Below are positions 24,529 to 31,240 of a stretch of DNA of 36,919 nt, piece after piece. A model generated the notes under the pieces. The model was not told the DNA's origin and searched no databases. It was given only the letters and a program-made list of their open reading frames with translations. Numbering within the stretch: the stretch's first letter is position 1; the number at the start of each line of letters is the position of its first letter. Source of the DNA: Sphingomonas sp. AR_OL41 (lineage in GTDB: Bacteria > Pseudomonadota > Alphaproteobacteria > Sphingomonadales > Sphingomonadaceae). The DNA lies in contig NZ_JARYTI010000046.1 in the NCBI RefSeq assembly GCF_029911635.1, forward strand, positions 1 through 36,919, written 5' to 3'. A program made the translations under genes and the position numbers.

Positions 24529-25947
24529 GTGGCCAGCGTTCTCGACCGTTCGACCGACTATGTCATTGCCGATATCGGCCTCGCCGACTTCGGCCGGGCG
24601 GAGATCAACATCGCCGAAACCGAGATGCCCGGCCTGATGAGCTTGCGCAGCGAGTTCGGCCCGTCGCAGCCGCTGAAGGGCGCGCGCATCACCGGTTCGC
24701 TGCACATGACGATCCAGACCGCGGTGCTGATCGAGACGCTGACCGCGCTCGGCGCCGATGTGCGCTGGGCGACCTGCAACATCTTCTCGACCCAGGACCA
24801 TGCCGCCGCCGCGATCGCCGCGACCGGCGTGCCGGTGTTCGCGATCAAGGGCGAGAGCCTGGCCGACTATTGGGACTATGTCGGCGACATCTTCACTTGG
24901 GACAGCGAGATCGAAGGCCAGACCGCCAACATCATCCTCGACGATGGCGGCGACGCGACGATGTTCGCGCTGTGGGGCGCCAAGCTCGAGGCCGGCCACA
25001 CGCTGGGCGAGCCGGAGAATGAGGAAGAGGTCGAGTTCCAGCGCGCGCTGAAGGCGTTCATCGCCAAGAAGCCGGGTTACCTGACCGAGACGGTCAAGAA
25101 CCTCAAGGGCGTGTCGGAAGAGACCACCACCGGCGTGCACCGCCTGTACGAGATCGCCAAGAAGGGCGAGCTGCCGTTCCCGGCGATCAACGTCAACGAC
25201 AGCGTGACCAAGTCGAAGTTCGACAATCTCTACGGCTGCAAGGAATCGCTGGTCGACGCGATCCGTCGTGCGACCGACGTGATGCTCGCCGGCAAGGTCG
25301 CCTGCGTTGCCGGCTTCGGCGATGTCGGCAAGGGCTCGGCACAGAGCCTGCGTAATGGCGGCGCGCGCGTGATGGTCACCGAGGTCGACCCGATCTGCGC
25401 GCTGCAGGCGGCGATGGAGGGCTTCGAGGTCGTGACGATGGAGGAAGCGGTGACCCGCGCCGACATCTTCGTGACCGCGACGGGCAATGCCGATGTCATC
25501 ACCGCCGACCATATGAAGGCGATGCGTCCGATGTCGATCGTCTGCAACATCGGCCATTTCGACAGCGAGATCCAGATCGCCGCGCTGTCGAACTACAAAT
25601 GGACCGAAGTGAAGCCGGGCACCGACCTGGTCGAGTTCCCCGACGGCAAGCAGATCATCGTTCTCGCCAAGGGCCGGCTGGTCAATCTCGGCTGCGCGAC
25701 CGGCCACCCGTCGTTCGTGATGTCGGCCAGCTTCACCAACCAGACGCTGGCGCAGATCGAGCTGTGGACCAAGGGTGAGCAGTACCAGAACCAGGTCTAT
25801 GTCTTGCCCAAGCATCTCGACGAGAAGGTCGCCGCGCTGCATCTCGAAAAGCTCGGCGTCAAGCTGTCGCAGCTCACCCCCAAGCAGGCGGGTTATATTG
25901 GAGTGCCGGTGGCGGGGCCGTTCAAGCCCGACCATTATCGCTATTGA
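24529..25947 (+). CDS. ahcY: Adenosylhomocysteinase
   Basis: 472 residues, the bacterial length that includes the insertion seen here around EEEVEFQRALKAFIAKKPGYL. It reversibly hydrolyses S-adenosylhomocysteine to homocysteine and adenosine, clearing the product inhibitor of methyltransferases. Substrate-domain motifs are SLHMTIQTAVLIETL, TCNIFSTQDHAAAAI and FPAINVNDSVTKSKFDN; the NAD-binding loop is GFGDVGKGSA from G262; the signature VCNIGHFDSEI follows, and the protein ends HYRY as expected. GTG 24529 has GGAG 6 nt upstream. A strong terminator follows, so it is probably a single-gene transcript under the palindrome upstream. Confidence 0.97.
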   Translation: MASVLDRSTDYVIADIGLADFGRAEINIAETEMPGLMSLRSEFGPSQPLKGARITGSLHMTIQTAVLIETLTALGADVRWATCNIFSTQDHAAAAIAATGVPVFAIKGESLADYWDYVGDIFTWDSEIEGQTANIILDDGGDATMFALWGAKLEAGHTLGEPENEEEVEFQRALKAFIAKKPGYLTETVKNLKGVSEETTTGVHRLYEIAKKGELPFPAINVNDSVTKSKFDNLYGCKESLVDAIRRATDVMLAGKVACVAGFGDVGKGSAQSLRNGGARVMVTEVDPICALQAAMEGFEVVTMEEAVTRADIFVTATGNADVITADHMKAMRPMSIVCNIGHFDSEIQIAALSNYKWTEVKPGTDLVEFPDGKQIIVLAKGRLVNLGCATGHPSFVMSASFTNQTLAQIELWTKGEQYQNQVYVLPKHLDEKVAALHLEKLGVKLSQLTPKQAGYIGVPVAGPFKPDHYRY

Positions 25948-25991
25948 TCGTGGCGTGCGCCGGTCAGCCGGCGCGTCGGCGACACATGAAG

Positions 25992-26020
25992 GGGCCCGGT
26001 CAATTGGTCGGGCCCTTTTT
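25992..26020 (+). terminator. Rho-independent terminator after ahcY
   Basis: GGGCCCG (25992-25998) and CGGGCCC (26009-26015) form a 7-bp GC stem with a 10-nt loop, followed at once by TTTTT (26016-26020). It lies 45 nt after the ahcY stop and separates it from the divL transcript. Confidence 0.9.
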
Positions 26021-26117
26021 CGTGTCGAGTGCGCTTCCCCAAGGTCGCCTGGATAGCCTAAGGATCAGCGGATGATGGCGTGCCAACCGAGCAAGATGCG
26101 CAACAGCGCCGATCGCT

Positions 26118-28481
26118 ATGCCGCCTAGCTCGCTCCCGTCGATCATGATCGCCGGGGTCGCCGTGGCGCTGCTGATCGGTGGCGGTATGTGGTTGCTATA
26201 CCTTGGGGTCGGCGCCCGGCGCGCCGCGGCCAGCGCCCTGGCCGAGAATGGGCGCATGGCAGCCCTCCTCGCGGGGGCGCCCGCGCTGGCGATGGTCGTG
26301 CGCGCCGATGGCCGGCTGGAATTGCCGGCCCGACTGTCGGATTGGCTCGGCCTCACTGCTACGCCGACCTATCTCGATGATCTTGCCGGTGAGACCACCG
26401 GCCTGTCGAAGGACGCGCTCACCGCCTTGTCCGCGGACATTGCCGCCGCGCAGAAATCCGGCCGTGCCTTTTCGCGCGCCGTCCGCGTTCAGGGTTCCGC
26501 GCGCGCGCTGATGATAAAGGGGCAGCGTGCGCCGCGCGATGTGCAGGCGCCGGGCGGCGTCGTGCTGTGGTGGTTCGATGCGAGCGAGAGCGAAGCCGAG
26601 ATCGCGAAACTGAAGGCGGACGTTGCCGAGGCGCATCACGCCTTCGACGTGTTGAGCGGGCTGATCGAGGCGACGCCGCTGCCGATGTGGTATCGCGGCG
26701 ACGACATGCGGCTCGCGATGGTCAACAGTCGTTATGTCGATGCGGTCGATGGTGCCGATGCGGAGGATGTGATCCGCCGCGGATTGGAACTGGTCGAGGG
26801 ATCGGGGATCGGCGGGCCGCTGGCCAGCGCGATGCTCGCGCGCGACAGCGGCACGCTGCAGATGCAGGCCATGCCGGCGACGATCAAGGGCGAGCGGCGC
26901 ATGTTGCGCGTGTTCGACGTGCCGATGCCGACCGGCGGTGTTGCCGGCTTTGCCGTCGACATCGAGGACCTCGAACAGGCGCGGGCGTGGATCAAGCGCT
27001 TCGGCGATGCGCAGCGCGCGATGCTCGACCGGTTGTCGGCCGGCGTGGTGCAGTTCTCGCCCGATCGTGCGCTGACCTTCTGCAACCAGCCGTTCCGCCG
27101 GTTGTTCGCGATGAAGAGCGAATGGCTCGCCGACCGGCCCGAATTCGACCGCGTGCTCGAGCGGATGCGCGAGACCAACCGGCTGCCCGAGGTCCGCGAC
27201 TTCCCCGGCTGGAAGGCCGAGCGGCGCGACTGGTTCCTCGCCGCCGGTGGCGCGATCGAGGAGAACTGGCATCTGCCGGGTGGCGTGCACCTGCGCGTCG
27301 TGGCGCAGCCGCTGCCCGATGGCGGACTGCTGCTGATCTTCGAGGACCGCACCGAACAGGTCCAGCTGGCGAGCGCGCGCGACACGCTGCTCCGGGTACG
27401 CACCGCGACGCTGGAAAATCTCGCCGAGGCGATCGGCGTGTTTGCCGCCGATGGCCGGCTGCAACTGTGGAACAACAAGTTCCGCACCGTGTGGGGGCTC
27501 GACGAGGAGTTCCTCGCCGGGCATCCGCGCGTCGACGCGCTGGTGACCGCCGTCTCGTCCCGCTTGGTCAAGCCGGCACGGGCGAGTCTGATCAGCGATC
27601 TGGTACGCGCCGCGACGGTCGAGCGGCAGGGGCGGGGCGGCAGCGCGGCCTTTGCCGACGGACGCCATTTCGACCTCGCCGCGGTGCCGCTGCCCGATGG
27701 CAATGGGCTGTTCACGATGCTCGACGTGTCGGATAGCCGGCGCATCGAACATGCGCTGCGTGATCGCAACGAGGCGTTGGTCGCGGCGGACCAGGTCAAG
27801 ACCGCCTTCGTCGCCAATATGAGCTACGAGCTGCGCACCCCGCTGACGTCGATCAGCGGCTTCGCCGAGATGCTGAGCGAAGGTTATGCCGGCAAGCTGA
27901 GCAAGGATGGCGACGCCTATGTCACCGCGATCCTCGATTCGGTCGAGCGGCTGGGCATCCTGGTCGACGAGGTGCTCGACCTGACGCAACATGACGGCCG
28001 CACGCCCGTGCTCGAAAAGCTCGACGTCGATCTCGACGCCGTCGCGCGCGCCGCGGCCGATGCGTTGGCTTCGGCGGCGAAGCGCAAGAAGATCGACTTT
28101 GCGATCGATATTCAGCCATCGATCGGCACCGTGCGCGGCGATGCCAAGCGATTGCGCCAGGTGATCGAACATCTGTTACGTCACGCCATTGCCGGTGCCG
28201 CTGAGGGCGGGCGCGTGCTCTTGCATGGCGACGGTACGGCTGCAGCGGCGCGGATCGTCGTCTCCGATGACGGCGCCGGGATGAGCGTCGGTGAGGTGAG
28301 CCGCGCGTTCGACCGCTTTGCCGAGCCCGGCATTACGCGCGACGGTGAGCGCGCGCTGGGATTGGGGCTGCCGCTCGCCCGGCAATTCGTTGAGGCGCAT
28401 GGCGGCACGATCGAGCTCGTTTCCGAACCCGGCGAAGGGACCTTCGTGACCGTCGATCTTCCTCGCCGGCCGCTTGCCTGA
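26118..28481 (+). CDS. divL: DivL-like atypical sensor kinase (tyrosine in the H-box)
   Basis: 787 residues. One N-terminal transmembrane helix (IMIAGVAVALLIGGGMWLLYLG), PAS-like sensor regions over about residues 170-530 (for example NLAEAIGVFAADGRLQLWNNKF), a dimerisation/H-box domain and a kinase-type ATPase domain. The H-box reads FVANMSYELRTPLTSISGF, with Y570 where histidine kinases have the phospho-acceptor His; this is the known hallmark of Caulobacter DivL, which signals to the CckA-CtrA cell-cycle pathway. In the N-box (IEHLLRHAI) the usual catalytic Asn is H689. DDGAGM and GLGLPLARQF are kept. It therefore probably acts by binding DivK/CckA-type partners rather than by phosphorylation (inference). 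ccdA starts 42 nt after its stop. Confidence 0.85.
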   Translation: MPPSSLPSIMIAGVAVALLIGGGMWLLYLGVGARRAAASALAENGRMAALLAGAPALAMVVRADGRLELPARLSDWLGLTATPTYLDDLAGETTGLSKDALTALSADIAAAQKSGRAFSRAVRVQGSARALMIKGQRAPRDVQAPGGVVLWWFDASESEAEIAKLKADVAEAHHAFDVLSGLIEATPLPMWYRGDDMRLAMVNSRYVDAVDGADAEDVIRRGLELVEGSGIGGPLASAMLARDSGTLQMQAMPATIKGERRMLRVFDVPMPTGGVAGFAVDIEDLEQARAWIKRFGDAQRAMLDRLSAGVVQFSPDRALTFCNQPFRRLFAMKSEWLADRPEFDRVLERMRETNRLPEVRDFPGWKAERRDWFLAAGGAIEENWHLPGGVHLRVVAQPLPDGGLLLIFEDRTEQVQLASARDTLLRVRTATLENLAEAIGVFAADGRLQLWNNKFRTVWGLDEEFLAGHPRVDALVTAVSSRLVKPARASLISDLVRAATVERQGRGGSAAFADGRHFDLAAVPLPDGNGLFTMLDVSDSRRIEHALRDRNEALVAADQVKTAFVANMSYELRTPLTSISGFAEMLSEGYAGKLSKDGDAYVTAILDSVERLGILVDEVLDLTQHDGRTPVLEKLDVDLDAVARAAADALASAAKRKKIDFAIDIQPSIGTVRGDAKRLRQVIEHLLRHAIAGAAEGGRVLLHGDGTAAAARIVVSDDGAGMSVGEVSRAFDRFAEPGITRDGERALGLGLPLARQFVEAHGGTIELVSEPGEGTFVTVDLPRRPLA

Positions 28482-28490
28482 CCCGGTAAA

Positions 28491-28511
28491 TGCGCATATT
28501 GTTTGCGCATA
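28491..28511. promoter_or_regulatory. Direct repeat in the ccdAB promoter region
   Basis: TGCGCATA occurs at 28491-28498 and again at 28504-28511, 13 bp apart, in the short divL-ccdA gap. The inner TGCGCA is itself a palindrome. TTGCCT (28474) and TATTGT (28497), 17 nt apart, could be a weak promoter overlapping the repeats. An autoregulatory CcdA/CcdAB operator is the natural reading. Confidence 0.45.
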
Positions 28512-28523
28512 AGGATTGCGGCC

Positions 28524-28778
28524 ATGTCTCGTACGCGTGTCGGTGAAACAAGCGTTCCTTTCCGGCGCGCGATCAATCTGTCGATCGATTCAACGTTGAT
28601 CGACGAGGCAAAGGCGTTGGACATCAACGTATCGCGTGTGTGCGAGGAAGCGCTGCGTGAACGTATTCGCGCCGAGAAGGGCGCGCGCTGGCTGGAGGAA
28701 AATCAAGCCGCGATCGAGGATTGGAACGCTTATATCGCCGAACACGGCTTGCCGCTGGAGCGATATCGGCTGTTCTGA
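28524..28778 (+). CDS. ccdA: CcdA-type antitoxin
   Basis: 84 residues. The N terminus is a ribbon-helix-helix DNA-binding domain (RRAINLSIDSTLIDEAKALDINVSRVCEEALRERI). The C-terminal, probably disordered toxin-binding part (EKGARWLEENQAAIEDWNAYIAEHGLPLERYRLF) matches the F-plasmid CcdA plan (RWKAENQEGMAEVARFIEMNG). ATG 28524 has AAGGA 8 nt upstream and is preferred to ATG 28503. It should neutralise CcdB and repress the pair. Its stop overlaps the ccdB start as TGATG. It sits between divL and tsaE. Confidence 0.88.
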   Translation: MSRTRVGETSVPFRRAINLSIDSTLIDEAKALDINVSRVCEEALRERIRAEKGARWLEENQAAIEDWNAYIAEHGLPLERYRLF

Positions 28779-29077
28779 TGGCGCGGTTCGATGTCTATCG
28801 GCCAGGCACCGGCGAGGTGCTGTTGCTCGATTGCCAGGCCGACCTGTTGTCGAGCCTCGAAAGTCGCTTCGTCGTGCCGCTGATGCCGCGGGGATTCCTG
28901 GCGAACCCGTTCGGTCGGCTCAATCCGTTCTTCGAGGTTGAGGGCGTCCGCCTTGTCATGGTGACGCAATCCGCGGCCGCTGTTCCCGTCCGAGCGCTGG
29001 GGCGACATGTCGTGTCGTTGGCGCATGAGCAGGCGACGATAATGAACGCGCTCGACATGTTGCTGACGGGCTATTGA
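28778..29077 (+). CDS. ccdB: CcdB-type toxin
   Basis: 99 residues, the family length. It starts ARFDVYRPGTGEVLLLDCQADLLSSLESRFVVPLMP and ends VRALGRHVVSLAHEQATIMNALDMLLTGY, aligning along its whole length with F-plasmid CcdB, a DNA-gyrase poison. The C-terminal three residues, Trp-Gly-Ile in the F protein and needed there for gyrase poisoning, are Thr-Gly-Tyr here, so gyrase as target is not certain. No ribosome binding site lies close to ATG 28778 (nearest GGAG is 17 nt away), so translation depends on ccdA. Its stop shares a base with the tsaE start. Confidence 0.85.
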   Translation: MARFDVYRPGTGEVLLLDCQADLLSSLESRFVVPLMPRGFLANPFGRLNPFFEVEGVRLVMVTQSAAAVPVRALGRHVVSLAHEQATIMNALDMLLTGY

Positions 29078-29520
29078 TGCGCCGGCTCGCCGATCCTGCC
29101 GCGAGCGAGGCGTTCGGCGCGGCGCTGGCGGCGTGCGTCGTGCCGGGCGATGTCATCACGCTCGCCGGCCCGCTCGGCGCCGGCAAGACGAGCATCGCGC
29201 GCGGCCTGTTGGCGGCGTTGGGATTGGCTGGCGAGGCGCCGAGCCCGAGCTTCGCGATCGTCCAGCCTTATGATCCGCCCGAGGTGCGGATTCCGGTGCT
29301 GCATGTCGATCTCTATCGCATCGACGATCCGGCCGAGCTCGAAGAACTTGGCCTTGACGAGGCGCGTAGCGATTCGGTGACGGTGATCGAGTGGCCCGAA
29401 CATGCCCCCGGGCACTGGCCCGACGCCTTGGCTCTGACCCTCGCAATGCTGCCCGATGGCGCGCGCGCCTTGACAGCGAAGGTGCCTCCGGCTTGGGAAG
29501 CGCGATGGCGCCAGATATGA
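29077..29520 (+). CDS. tsaE: tRNA t6A biosynthesis ATPase TsaE
   Basis: 147 residues. Cytoplasmic ATPase that cycles the TsaB-TsaD complex making N6-threonylcarbamoyladenosine at position 37 of ANN-decoding tRNAs; essential in many bacteria. The Walker A motif is GPLGAGKTS (residues 31-39), with the family motifs PSPSFAIVQPY, LHVDLYRIDDPAELEELGLDE and VIEWPEHAP. ATG 29077 uses the last base of the ccdB stop (TGATG) and has no ribosome binding site of its own, so in this arrangement its translation is tied to ccdB. Its end overlaps amgK as ATGA. Confidence 0.94.
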   Translation: MRRLADPAASEAFGAALAACVVPGDVITLAGPLGAGKTSIARGLLAALGLAGEAPSPSFAIVQPYDPPEVRIPVLHVDLYRIDDPAELEELGLDEARSDSVTVIEWPEHAPGHWPDALALTLAMLPDGARALTAKVPPAWEARWRQI

Positions 29521-30482
29521 TTCCCCCGGCCGGAGCGGTCGCTTTCCTCGCGGGCCATGGCTGGGGCGGGGCAACGATCCTGCCGCTTGCCGGCGACGCC
29601 TCGTTCCGGCGCTATTTTCGCATCGTTGATGGCGAGCGCCGCGCCGTGCTGATGGACGCGCCGCCGCCGCATGAAGATCCCCGCCCATTCATCGCGATTG
29701 CCGAATGGCTGTGCGAGCGCGGTTTTGCCGCGCCGAAGATCCACGGCATCGACCTCGCCCAGGGCCTCGTGCTGCTCGAGGACTTCGGCGACGACCGGAT
29801 GCGCGAGGCGGTCGATGCCGATCCGGCGCGCGAGACGATGTTGTACGAGACGGCGATCGACATCCTGATCGCGCTGCACGCCGAGGACGCGGTGGCGGCC
29901 GCGCCCTATGATCATGCCGTGCTGCGCCGGGAAGCCGACCTGCTGGTCGAATGGTATTGCCCGGCGATCGGCATCGAGGCGGACCTGGCGAGTTATCATG
30001 CGGCATGGGACGCGGTGTTCGATCTCGCGCTGCCGTCGCGGCCTGTCACGGTGCTGCGCGACTATCACGCCGAGAATCTGATGCTCACCGCCAATGGGCT
30101 CGGCCTGCTCGACTTCCAGGATGCGCTGGCCGGGCATGCCGCCTACGATCTGGTCTCGCTGCTGCAGGATGCGCGTCGCGATGTGTCACCGGCGCTGGAG
30201 GTGGCGATGCTCGATTATTACCGCGCACGAGCCGCCGCCGAGCCCGATTTCGACCGCGCCTATCATGTGCTCGGCGCGCAGCGGAACGCCAAGATCATCG
30301 GCATCTTCACGCGGCTGTGGCAGCGTGACGGCAAGCCGCGCTACCCGACGCTCTGTCCGCGCGTCTGGCGTTATCTCGACCGCGATCTCGCGCATCCCGC
30401 GCTGGCACCTGTCGCTGCGTGGTTCGATGCAACGATCCCGGCCGACAAGCGCGGCGACCCGATGGTGATTGCCGCAGCATGA
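29517..30482 (+). CDS. amgK: AmgK-like amino-sugar kinase (anomeric MurNAc/GlcNAc kinase)
   Basis: 321 residues, aminoglycoside-phosphotransferase fold. It should phosphorylate free N-acetylmuramate (and GlcNAc) at C1 in cell-wall recycling. The N-lobe has LAGDASFRRYFRI; the catalytic loop is LRDYHAENLM (D182, H184, N187); the metal-binding motif is LLDFQDALAG (D199, D202). ATG 29517 forms an ATGA overlap with tsaE; ATG 29505 would add four residues. The naming rests strongly on the next gene being MurU-like, the known partner in Pseudomonas and Caulobacter. Confidence 0.86.
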   Translation: MIPPAGAVAFLAGHGWGGATILPLAGDASFRRYFRIVDGERRAVLMDAPPPHEDPRPFIAIAEWLCERGFAAPKIHGIDLAQGLVLLEDFGDDRMREAVDADPARETMLYETAIDILIALHAEDAVAAAPYDHAVLRREADLLVEWYCPAIGIEADLASYHAAWDAVFDLALPSRPVTVLRDYHAENLMLTANGLGLLDFQDALAGHAAYDLVSLLQDARRDVSPALEVAMLDYYRARAAAEPDFDRAYHVLGAQRNAKIIGIFTRLWQRDGKPRYPTLCPRVWRYLDRDLAHPALAPVAAWFDATIPADKRGDPMVIAAA

Positions 30483-31240
30483 GCGCCAAACGCACGCTTT
30501 CGATCCGCCCGGCCGTGCGCGGCATGGTGCCGGAAACCGCGATGGTGATGGCGGCCGGGCTGGGCAAGCGCATGCGCCCGCTTACCGCGACCCGGCCCAA
30601 GCCGCTGGTCGAGGTAGCGGGGCGGACATTGCTCGACCATGTGTTCGGGCGCCTGCGCTCGGCCGGGGTCAAGCGCGCCGTGGTCAATGTCCATTATCTG
30701 GCCGACGCGCTCGAAGCGCATCTCAAGAACCGCGTGTCGGGGATCGAGGTGGTCATATCGGACGAGCGCGGCAAGCTGATGGAGACGGGCGGGGGGCTGG
30801 TCCAGGCGCGCGCGCTGATCGGCGACAAGCCGTTCCTCGTCGTCAACAGCGACAATCTGTGGATCGACGGCCCGACCGATGCGATCCGTATGCTCGCCGC
30901 GCAGTGGGACGATGCGAAAATGGACGCGCTGTTGCTGATGGTGCCGCTGGCGCGCGCGCATAACCATGGCGGGCAGGGCGATTTCCACTTGGCCGCCGAC
31001 GGCCGCATCACCGGTCGGCGCAAGCCCGGCCGCGTCGCGCCGTTCGTCTATACCGGCGTCCAGATACTCTCGCCGCGACTGATCGCCGACTGGCCCGAGG
31101 GCCCCTTCTCGACGATGCTGTTCTGGGAGCGCGCGATTGCCGCAGGCCGTGCGTACGGCATGGTCCATCAGGGACTGTGGTTCGACGTCGGGACACCGCA
31201 GGCAATAGCAGCGACCGAGGCCCTGATCGCCGATGGATGA
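30479..31240 (+). CDS. murU: MurU-like N-acetylmuramate-1-phosphate uridylyltransferase
   Basis: 253-residue nucleotidyltransferase. The signature is AMVMAAGLGKRMRPLTATRPKPLVEVAG, with VNVHYLADALEAHL, METGGGLVQAR and LVVNSDNLW (metal-binding Asp) following; WFDVGTPQAIAATE closes the fold. It would convert MurNAc-1-phosphate and UTP to UDP-MurNAc, bypassing MurA and hence conferring tolerance to fosfomycin in organisms that recycle MurNAc this way. ATG 30479 overlaps the amgK stop as ATGA. A mannose-1-phosphate guanylyltransferase is the main alternative, made less likely by the amgK partner. Confidence 0.87.
   Translation: MSAKRTLSIRPAVRGMVPETAMVMAAGLGKRMRPLTATRPKPLVEVAGRTLLDHVFGRLRSAGVKRAVVNVHYLADALEAHLKNRVSGIEVVISDERGKLMETGGGLVQARALIGDKPFLVVNSDNLWIDGPTDAIRMLAAQWDDAKMDALLLMVPLARAHNHGGQGDFHLAADGRITGRRKPGRVAPFVYTGVQILSPRLIADWPEGPFSTMLFWERAIAAGRAYGMVHQGLWFDVGTPQAIAATEALIADG

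Noticed and set aside
24338..24637. Short plus-strand open frame spanning the ahcY promoter and start
   Set aside because: It crosses the palindrome, leader and ahcY ribosome binding site and overlaps ahcY in another frame; no protein family is recognisable.
26196..28172. Open frame of about 650 codons antisense to the divL-like gene
   Set aside because: Compositionally biased translation (Arg, His, Gln, Asp) and no recognisable motif; the plus-strand kinase homologue has coherent domains throughout.
29391..29516. Upstream extension of amgK into tsaE
   Set aside because: The added residues are Arg-rich shadow sequence of tsaE; the ATGA overlap at 29517 gives a normal family start.
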